Part shown: one piece after another, positions 11,394 through 17,236 of the stretch
How positions within the stretch are numbered: the first letter of the stretch is position 1
Layout of the letters: every line of letters starts with the position of its first letter
Assembly: GCA_046262735.1 (NCBI GenBank)
Contig: JBHEMD010000088.1
Coordinates: forward strand, 1 to 17,236
Direction: 5' to 3'
Source: AV17 sp046262735
Lineage (GTDB): Bacteria; Verrucomicrobiota; Verrucomicrobiia; Chthoniobacterales; UBA10450
DNA length: 17,236 nt
The notes under the pieces: model-generated
Databases searched by the model: none
What the model was told of the DNA's origin: nothing
The model's input: only the letters and a program-made list of their open reading frames with translations
Made by a program: the position numbers and the translations under genes

Positions 11394-12871
11394 GCCAGTC
11401 CAGCTCGACGCGGGCGTCACCAGCAGGCGCGCCGTTAACGCGCTTGGTATCGGTGGTTATCCCCTGCTACAACCAGGCTCAGTTCCTTGGTGAAGCGATT
11501 GAGAGTGTGCTCGCGCAGACTCACAAATCTGTCGAGATCGTCGTGGTGGATGACGGGTCGAGCGACAACACGGCGGATGTGGCGCGGAGCTATCTCTCCG
11601 CCAAATATTTCCACCAGGAAAATGCTGGTCGCTCTGCGGCGCGCAACGCCGGGCTGCGGCACAGCCGCGGTGAGTTCGTTGTTTTTCTCGATGCGGACGA
11701 TCGTCTTTTGCCCGCCGCATTGGAGATAGGCGTGCAATGCCTCGACGAACATGCCGAATGCGCGTTCGTCTCCGGGCATTGTCGCGTCATCAATTCGGCC
11801 GGAAAAATCCTGGCTGCGCCACAACAGCGCGTTGTCGAGAGCGAGCCTTACGTGCAGTTGCTTAGCGGCGGTAATTATATCTGGTGCCCGGCGACGATAG
11901 TATATCGCCGCCGGACGTTCGATTTTGTCCATGGGTTCGATCCCGCTCTCGTGCCGGTTGAGGACTACGATCTTTACCTGCGTATCACGCGGGATTTTGC
12001 GGTACATTGCCACGGCGAAATCGTTGCCGAATATCGACAGCACAGCGCGAACACATCGCGCGACTTTTCTGCGATGCAAAAAGCGGCGCTCGCGGCGCAT
12101 GCGGCACAGTGGCCGGTCGCAGGGGCAAACAGCCGGCTTCGTGAGGCCTACCACGTAGGCGAGCGGTTTTGGCGAGAGCAATATCCGCTTCAGCACATGG
12201 TCAGCAGAATTCGCGAGCTCGTACGCGAGGGGCTGGAACCCGACGCCATTATCGCCGTGGCAACGGGCGGTCAGAGTGAGTTACTTCGGCTCGACGCTCG
12301 CGAAGCGTGGCATTTTCCGCCGGCGAGTCTGAGCGGCGCGGGCGACCTGTTTGCGCAAGGTGCACAAGGCTCGCTGGCAACTCCGGCCTGGATTGAAACG
12401 GGAATGAGCTACCGCTTCAGCCTTTACCGCGCAACAGACGGGTCACGCCCGGTGGCGCGGCTTGTCGTGCGCGGCGTGGAAGATGGAGCTCCCGCGACCA
12501 ATCCGGCAGCCATGTCGCTGCAAAGTACACACGAAAACAGCGTTGTTCTGGCAGCGGATCCTAACCCGGTTGTAGTTCGCGAGAAACCAGGCAGTACGAC
12601 TATCACCTGGAGCACGGGCGATGGGTCGGAAGGGGAGCTTTACGTCACCGGAAATCATCCCGGAACTGATCCAGCCGATGGCACTCAAGCCTGGCAAGCG
12701 ATCGAAGCAATCCGAGCGCAAGGTGCTCAGTACCTGCTTATACCCGCCCAATCGTTTTGCTGGTTGCCGGAGTTTAGGGAATTCCGTGCCCGGCTGGAGC
12801 GCTCTTTCCCAATTGTCGTCCGGGAAGATAGCGCCTGCACGATCTTTGATTTGCGCGACGGCTCACGATGA
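11390..12871 (+). CDS. Family-2 glycosyltransferase with composite C-terminal region (copy 1)
   Basis: 493 residues. Residues ~20-230 are a GT-A glycosyltransferase: VVIPCYNQAQFLGEAIESVL, the nucleotide-binding VVVDDGSSDNT, ENAGRSAARNAGL, the DXD-type FLDADD, and EDYDLYLRI as the likely catalytic-base region. No membrane segment, so it should be cytoplasmic. Donor and acceptor are unknown. The C-terminal ~210 residues are unusual: a short alpha/beta segment AIIAVATGGQSELLRL...AWHFP (~285-310), a beta-rich part (WIETGMSYRFSLY ~335-347; ADPNPV ~390; TTITWSTGDGSEGELYV ~403-419), then a segment resuming at IRAQGAQYLLIPAQSFCWL (~440-458) and ending ACTIFDL. Copy 2 has the same layout. Start is GTG, overlapping the upstream stop by 4 nt; the stop overlaps copy 2 as ATGA. 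Confidence 0.88.
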   Translation: MSQSSSTRASPAGAPLTRLVSVVIPCYNQAQFLGEAIESVLAQTHKSVEIVVVDDGSSDNTADVARSYLSAKYFHQENAGRSAARNAGLRHSRGEFVVFLDADDRLLPAALEIGVQCLDEHAECAFVSGHCRVINSAGKILAAPQQRVVESEPYVQLLSGGNYIWCPATIVYRRRTFDFVHGFDPALVPVEDYDLYLRITRDFAVHCHGEIVAEYRQHSANTSRDFSAMQKAALAAHAAQWPVAGANSRLREAYHVGERFWREQYPLQHMVSRIRELVREGLEPDAIIAVATGGQSELLRLDAREAWHFPPASLSGAGDLFAQGAQGSLATPAWIETGMSYRFSLYRATDGSRPVARLVVRGVEDGAPATNPAAMSLQSTHENSVVLAADPNPVVVREKPGSTTITWSTGDGSEGELYVTGNHPGTDPADGTQAWQAIEAIRAQGAQYLLIPAQSFCWLPEFREFRARLERSFPIVVREDSACTIFDLRDGSR

Positions 12872-14367
12872 TTGGGAACGGCAGAATAGCAGTAACAGCG
12901 TCCTCGATTGACTCGGGCACTGCTGTCTCTGCCGCTCAACCTGCGCTCGTCTCAATAATCACCGCTTGCTACAACCAGGGGCATTTCTTACGCGAAGCGA
13001 TCGAAAGCGCGGTGGCGCAAACGTATGCCCGGCGCGAAATCATTGTGGTCGACGATGGCTCGACTGACAATACGCCGGAAATCGCCCGTCGTTATCCGGA
13101 GGTGCGCTACATCTGTCAGGAAAATGCAGGTCCTTCGGCCGCGCGAAACAACGGAGTGAAAAGCAGCGCCGGTGAATACCTCGTCTTCCTTGATGCTGAC
13201 GACCGGCTGTTGCCGGACGCGCTGGAGGTCGGAGTTCAATCGCTGCAGCAAAATCCCGATTGCGCCTTTGCCTCCGGCTTTTGCCGGCTGGTGGTGGCCG
13301 ATGGATCGCTGCTTAGTCAACCCGAGCAACCTTGCATCACAGGTGACGCCTACCTGGAACTGCTGCGTCGAAACGACATCTGGTGCCCGGGATCGGTTAT
13401 TTACCGGCGAAGCGCTTTCCAAGCCGTCGGTGGGTTTAACGAATCACTCGGACGCGGCGAAGATTACGATCTGTTTCTCCGGATCACGCGAGAATATCCG
13501 GTCTTCTGCCACAAACAATTCGTGGCTGATTATCGTCTGCACGGGTCAAGCAGGTCGAGCGACTACTCACTGATGCTAAAAGATATGTTAAGTGTGCTTG
13601 ATGCGCAGGCGGACTTCGTTCGCGGAAGCGAACGCCACGCCAAGGCGCTTGAAAGCGGGAAAGCTTATTGGCGCGATCGTTACGAGCATTTGCAACTCGG
13701 GGATCGAATCCGTGAACTTGTTGATGCCACCCTGCCGCCGGATGCCACCGTTGCCATAGCCAGCGGCGGGAGGGCCGAGTTACTCAAACTCGGTAACAGG
13801 CGCGTGTTACACTTTCCACAAGCAAAGACTCACAACCCGGGACGCTTGTTTCAACAAGGAGTCCGCGGCGCCGTGGATGTGGCGTGGATCGAAGCGGGAA
13901 TGCGTTACGAATTTTGCCTGTTTGGCGGCAGTAACGGCGGGCAAATCGCTGCGCTTTCAGTGGTCGGCATTCCAAGCGCAACATCGGCTGACGAGATTCC
14001 TGTCGATCGTTTGTCTGCTGCGCATTTGAACGCTTCTCCAAACCCAGTGCCGGCGCCGAACCGATTCGGACGAACCACGATCAGCTGGAACACCGGCGAT
14101 GGTTCCGAAGGCCGAATCTATCTCTCGCAAGGGGGCACCTACGACAGCTCGGTGCCGAAAGACAGCAAGGAAGCAATCAGCCGGCTCGAGACTATTCGGG
14201 CTCGAGGTGCGCATTACCTGCTCTTACCAGCCACTGCTTTGTGGTGGCTCGACCAATACCAGGCCTTTGCTGATTACTTGAACGCCAGATATCCCACCGT
14301 CGCGAGGGACAAGAGTTGCTGCGTCGTTTTTGATTTGCATCCCACACGTGCTGCGTCGAACGGCTAA
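12868..14367 (+). CDS. Family-2 glycosyltransferase with composite C-terminal region (copy 2)
   Basis: 499 residues, a clear paralogue of the preceding gene along its whole length, implying tandem duplication followed by divergence. GT-A features: SIITACYNQGHFLREAIES, IVVDDGSTDNTPEIARRY, ENAGPSAARNNGV, VFLDADDRLLPDALEVGVQ, DIWCPGSVIYRRSAF and GEDYDLFLRITREYP. The tail shows DATVAIASGGRAELLKL (~292), LHFPQA (~313), WIEAGMRYEFCLF, SPNPVPAP (~390), TTISWNTGDGSEGRIYL, then GAHYLLLPATALWWL (~448-462) and CCVVFDL. Starts ATGA within the end of copy 1; ends 2 nt before the membrane protein. Both copies probably add sugars to the same glycan, with different specificity. The tail could bind carbohydrate or partner proteins, but this is not established. 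Confidence 0.88.
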   Translation: MIGNGRIAVTASSIDSGTAVSAAQPALVSIITACYNQGHFLREAIESAVAQTYARREIIVVDDGSTDNTPEIARRYPEVRYICQENAGPSAARNNGVKSSAGEYLVFLDADDRLLPDALEVGVQSLQQNPDCAFASGFCRLVVADGSLLSQPEQPCITGDAYLELLRRNDIWCPGSVIYRRSAFQAVGGFNESLGRGEDYDLFLRITREYPVFCHKQFVADYRLHGSSRSSDYSLMLKDMLSVLDAQADFVRGSERHAKALESGKAYWRDRYEHLQLGDRIRELVDATLPPDATVAIASGGRAELLKLGNRRVLHFPQAKTHNPGRLFQQGVRGAVDVAWIEAGMRYEFCLFGGSNGGQIAALSVVGIPSATSADEIPVDRLSAAHLNASPNPVPAPNRFGRTTISWNTGDGSEGRIYLSQGGTYDSSVPKDSKEAISRLETIRARGAHYLLLPATALWWLDQYQAFADYLNARYPTVARDKSCCVVFDLHPTRAASNG

Positions 14368-14369
14368 CA

Positions 14370-15656
14370 ATGCCTGAAACTACCGCATCGTCTGATTGTG
14401 CTCATGAGGCGGTTGCTGAGAAGACGGCGCGCGCTACCTGGGCTGCTGGGATTGACGGTCGCTGGATCAGCGCAGGCGTTGTCACAGGCTTTTTGATTGC
14501 TGTCTATATCGTAGGAACGCGAACCGATTTCGTCAGCGCATGGGCGCGGGTCGGAGTCGAACATCTTATACCGCCATTCGCCGACATGCGGTTTCTGATC
14601 AGCGCACTGGAGACACATCGGGCCGGGGGCGACCCATTCGTCTTTAGCCCATTCGATCCCTGGTTGCGGCCACTGAACTATCCGCGCGTCTGGCTTCTAC
14701 TGTCCGGCATTGGCATTACTGCGAATCACACCATCGTACTCGCTCTTGTGCTTGCAGCCGCTTTTTACACCGCGACAGCACTGCTCGTCGGCAGGACAAC
14801 GGTTATGGAAGGGCTAGTCTGTGGCGTACTACTCTGCTCACCTCCTGCCATGTTCGCGGTCGAAAGAGGTAATGTCGATCTATTGATCTTTATCCTGCTG
14901 GCCGTGACTGCGATAGTCTTTGCTTCCAAGGCCGGTGTTTACTGGTCTTACATTTTAGTGCTGCTGGCCGCCGTTCTAAAGCTGTATCCGGTGTGCGGTT
15001 TTGCCATCGGCCTGCGGGAATGCCGTCGTCGCGGAATGCTTCTGCTCTGGCTTGGTCTGACGGCTTTTGCGCTTTATGCGTTTTGCATTCGCAGCGACAT
15101 CACGCACGTCATTGCCAACACGCCACAGATCAAAGAGATCAGCTTCGGCCATCGCGTGCTCTTTGAGAAGCTGGCGAGCATGAAGATCGCTGTTCCAATT
15201 GAAGCTGCGAGCAAAATAGCAGTCGTCGCATCCGTTGTTCTAGCCCTGGTCGCCTCGCGCCTGCTCAAGCCACCCGAGCTTGGGTCGGCCAAGGACATTG
15301 CCATGGTTATAGGTGCTGCGATTTATGCCGGCACGTTCGTAGCGATGAATAACTTTAATTATCGGCTCATCTTCTTGTTTTTCCTGCTCCCGCAACTATT
15401 TGCGTGGGGAACGCGGCGCGGGCCCTATCGGTGGGTCGGCCGGGCGTTAGTCGTGATCATCACCGGTGCCATGTTATTGGCGTCGGCACGATACCCGAAA
15501 TTTTTTATCACCAAGGAAGTCCTTAACTGGATCGTTTTTGTATTTTCGGTTTTCATTCTGGTAGGCCTTACCAGGAAGGACACATCAGCTCTTCCTGCTC
15601 CGGAAGTTGCTTCTGATGCGCTTGCACCCGGCAGGTCGACAAACCCAGGGGCGTGA
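14370..15656 (+). CDS. Multi-spanning membrane protein, GT87/DUF2029-like
   Basis: 428 residues with around ten hydrophobic segments; the first is near residues 32-48 and the last near 390-410. The motif FAVERGNVDLLIFILLAVTAI followed by a Lys-containing VLKLYPVCGFAIGL near residues 165-215 is typical of the GT87/DUF2029 family (mannosyltransferase-like GT-C fold enzymes that use polyprenyl-phosphate sugars). An acidic FADMRFLISALE early in the protein is in the position expected for the GT-C catalytic loop. A late aromatic stretch is FNYRLIFLFFLLPQLF. It starts 2 nt after copy 2 and ends 4 nt before the last glycosyltransferase, so it belongs to the operon. A polysaccharide polymerase or flippase is less likely because of the GT87 motif. 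Confidence 0.72.
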   Translation: MPETTASSDCAHEAVAEKTARATWAAGIDGRWISAGVVTGFLIAVYIVGTRTDFVSAWARVGVEHLIPPFADMRFLISALETHRAGGDPFVFSPFDPWLRPLNYPRVWLLLSGIGITANHTIVLALVLAAAFYTATALLVGRTTVMEGLVCGVLLCSPPAMFAVERGNVDLLIFILLAVTAIVFASKAGVYWSYILVLLAAVLKLYPVCGFAIGLRECRRRGMLLLWLGLTAFALYAFCIRSDITHVIANTPQIKEISFGHRVLFEKLASMKIAVPIEAASKIAVVASVVLALVASRLLKPPELGSAKDIAMVIGAAIYAGTFVAMNNFNYRLIFLFFLLPQLFAWGTRRGPYRWVGRALVVIITGAMLLASARYPKFFITKEVLNWIVFVFSVFILVGLTRKDTSALPAPEVASDALAPGRSTNPGA

Positions 15657-15660
15657 TACT

Positions 15661-16836
15661 GTGTCCCGCCCTCCGTCTCCATTTTATTTGCTCTACCAAA
15701 CGGGGTTGGCTCCGACGAATGGCACATCGGTCCAGCTTCTCCGATTACTCGCAGGCATCGAGCATCTGGCCGTTCACCTTCTTTGGGACATCCGGGAAGC
15801 TGGGACCGCTTCCGTGCCACAGTCAATCGTCCTGGACGACACATGGAACAGCGTGGACAAGACCAACTCGCTTCCCGCCGGCGCGAAATGGTGGACGGGC
15901 AATCATGTGGATAAGGCGCGCCTAAGAGAAGCTCTACAGGCATTCCCAGCGCAACCGACCCGCGCGTGGATATTTTGTGGAAACGAACGCGATGCCACAC
16001 GAGCAGCGGCCATTCTGGCGGCCTTGGACGATCCTCCGTTTTTGCTCCATCTCATGGACATCTTCCACAACCAACTCTCACCGGCGCAAACACCGCACCT
16101 GCTGGCACTGATCGAGCGAGCAAATCAAGTTGTCTGCACCAGTGCGGCGGCTGCAGAAGAGGTACGCAAGCAGCGCGCCACTGAAACGCATGTCCTGCCC
16201 TGCTGTTCGAACTTTACCGCTGAGCACCGCAGTTCGTCGGGCAAACCGTTTCGAATTGCCCTGACCGGGGCGCTCTGGGACAAGTCGATGTGGAACACCA
16301 GCCCGGCGCTTGATCTTTTCGCAGCGGCCTGGCCGCAGATCAAAGAGCGGATCGACGGCGTTGAGCTACACTACGCCGGCGGCTTCGGGGAGCATCTTCC
16401 ATCCAGCATTGCGAGTGATGTCTGTAATCACGGGTACTTACAGCCCGCGGATTGCGAACAGCTTTTGCGCACCTGTCATTTGGGTTATCTGCCGGTGTCG
16501 TTGAACACCCGTTTCGGGCCTTACTCCGTGCCGTCGCGTTTAGCCGACTACCTCGCGTGCGGTCTGCCGACGATTACCTGCACGTCGCCCGGGACTGGGA
16601 TTTATGCCTTTATCCAAGCCACGCCGCGAGGCACTGCGGTTAACGTTACGGATAGTGACGAACTCGTAAAAGTGATTGCCCATTTGGCTTCAGATCCGGC
16701 CGAATGGAAACGGCTGTCTACGGAGGCGGCAAGTTACGCGCGAAAGGTGCTTCACGCCGATGCGATCCGTTCCCAGTTGCTCGAATACCTGGACCACTGC
16801 GATGACGACAGATCGCGAGCTGCGCCTGTCGAATAA
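15661..16836 (+). CDS. GT4-like (GT-B fold) glycosyltransferase
   Basis: 391 residues from the GTG at 15661, 4 nt after the membrane-protein stop; an ATG at 15607 is in frame but lies inside that gene. The N-terminal half shows FYLLYQTGLAPTNGTSVQLL, with a substrate loop reminiscent of GT4 proteins. The middle has RANQVVCTSAAAAEEVRKQ and HVLPCCSNF, the usual hinge into the second domain, then FRIALTGALWDKSMWN. The C-terminal donor-binding half has ELHYAGGFG, NHGYLQPADCEQLLRTCHLGYLP split across blocks, and PSRLADYLACGLPTI, the equivalent of the GT-B donor site motif. It is likely soluble or peripheral. Family assignment is by pattern; the sugar is unknown. It is the last gene of the operon and faces a convergent gene 14 bp away. 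Confidence 0.8.
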   Translation: MSRPPSPFYLLYQTGLAPTNGTSVQLLRLLAGIEHLAVHLLWDIREAGTASVPQSIVLDDTWNSVDKTNSLPAGAKWWTGNHVDKARLREALQAFPAQPTRAWIFCGNERDATRAAAILAALDDPPFLLHLMDIFHNQLSPAQTPHLLALIERANQVVCTSAAAAEEVRKQRATETHVLPCCSNFTAEHRSSSGKPFRIALTGALWDKSMWNTSPALDLFAAAWPQIKERIDGVELHYAGGFGEHLPSSIASDVCNHGYLQPADCEQLLRTCHLGYLPVSLNTRFGPYSVPSRLADYLACGLPTITCTSPGTGIYAFIQATPRGTAVNVTDSDELVKVIAHLASDPAEWKRLSTEAASYARKVLHADAIRSQLLEYLDHCDDDRSRAAPVE

Positions 16837-16850
16837 ACTGAACGGTGTCA

Positions 16851-17236
16851 TCACCGCTCGCCGCCACTAGTAGGTGTGTCGCCAGTAGATGTCGAGCTTG
16901 CGGTAAGTGCGTCAACTAATTCGACCAGCCTGGCATGAGCTGCTTGCAACATCCACTCGTGCGCTCGTAGCGCTATTTTTGACAGGTCGGAACGCAGGTT
17001 CGCTCCGGCTCGCTCCCATGGCACATCGTGATGGCCCGGCCAGTTGCCAGCGATGTAATACATGGCCGCTGCTGCATACACGTCGATGTATGGCAGCTCG
17101 CGTTGCGCCTGCTCCAGTAGGTCTTTATCGTACTCATGATAAAGCCTTTCGTACTTTCGATGCAGTAGCTCCGGACCCTGGAGGTGGACGGCTTTTTCCA
17201 CGTCAGTCCACCCAACTCCCTCTTCCAGCGCGCAGT
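16851..17236 (-). CDS. Unknown protein, 5' end outside the window
   Basis: The frame is open from the right edge to the TGA at 16851-16853, about 128 residues, so the start lies beyond the window. A GTG at 17201 could start it, but the upstream codons also read like protein (ALEEGVGWTDV). I do not recognise the family. The visible part is probably mostly helical and rich in charged and aromatic residues: HRKYERLYHEYDKDLLEQAQ, ELPYIDVYAAAAMYYIAGNW, a PGHHDVPWERAGANL loop, then helices and a Ser/Thr/Gly tail (SSTSTGDTPTSGGER). No membrane segment or signal is seen in this part. It is convergent with the glycan operon; a short CGGTG/CACCG hairpin (16843-16856) overlaps its stop. Confidence 0.6.
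   Translation of the reverse strand, partial: CALEEGVGWTDVEKAVHLQGPELLHRKYERLYHEYDKDLLEQAQRELPYIDVYAAAAMYYIAGNWPGHHDVPWERAGANLRSDLSKIALRAHEWMLQAAHARLVELVDALTASSTSTGDTPTSGGER

Noticed and set aside
11435..12196. A 253-residue minus-strand open frame opposite the first glycosyltransferase
   Set aside because: The plus-strand frame has all GT2 motifs; the antisense frame has none.
1..17236. tRNA, rRNA or transposase genes
   Set aside because: No cloverleaf-like segment with an anticodon arm and no transposase or integrase motif was found on either strand by reading.

Overview
The window reads as chromosomal DNA of a moderately GC-rich, diderm (LPS-making) bacterium. The gene content (KDO synthesis, Lpt transport, the coaD–yceD–rpmF–plsX–fabH core cluster) and the style of the intergenic repeats suggest a soil Verrucomicrobiota, perhaps of the Chthoniobacterales/Spartobacteria type. 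That placement is inference from memory; no rRNA or other phylogenetic marker is present.

Left block, minus strand (1-3971). Transcribed right to left: a tandem-domain universal stress protein (usp), a YwaF/TIGR02206-type membrane protein, then a tight LPS module kdsA > lptC-like > lptA-like > lptB. The four LPS genes overlap one another, and lptB runs off the left edge. KdsA makes KDO-8-phosphate for the LPS inner core; the Lpt proteins move finished LPS across the periplasm.

Central block, plus strand (4061-9162). coaD (CoA synthesis), yceD/DUF177, rpmF (ribosomal protein L32), plsX and fabH (phospholipid and fatty-acid initiation), a TatD-family nuclease with an unusual insert, and an L,D-transpeptidase-fold lipoprotein. 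Next come two minus-strand genes, rph (RNase PH) and gmd (GDP-mannose 4,6-dehydratase).

Right block (11115-17236). A compact plus-strand glycan operon starts with a small unknown protein. Two paralogous family-2 glycosyltransferases follow, with matching composite C-terminal regions, then a GT87-like multi-spanning membrane protein and a GT4-like glycosyltransferase. Genes overlap by 4 nt or lie 2-4 nt apart. A convergent unknown gene runs off the right edge. This block probably builds or decorates a surface polysaccharide, with gmd as a possible supplier of the sugar nucleotide.

Most intergenic gaps in the left and central blocks carry a small repeat: inverted or palindromic elements at 2284-2307, 3045-3110 and 4554-4654, and 7-bp-period arrays at 4023-4050, 5138-5198 and 7576-7635. 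Several touch start or stop codons. The word AAGATCGACAAY occurs seven times in the first 10.7 kb, six times on the plus strand, is read in at least three coding frames, and is absent from the glycan operon. These repeats, the oriented word and the composite glycosyltransferase tails are the most unusual signals here. No CRISPR array, transposase, tRNA or rRNA was seen, and no gene-free stretch exceeds 300 bases.
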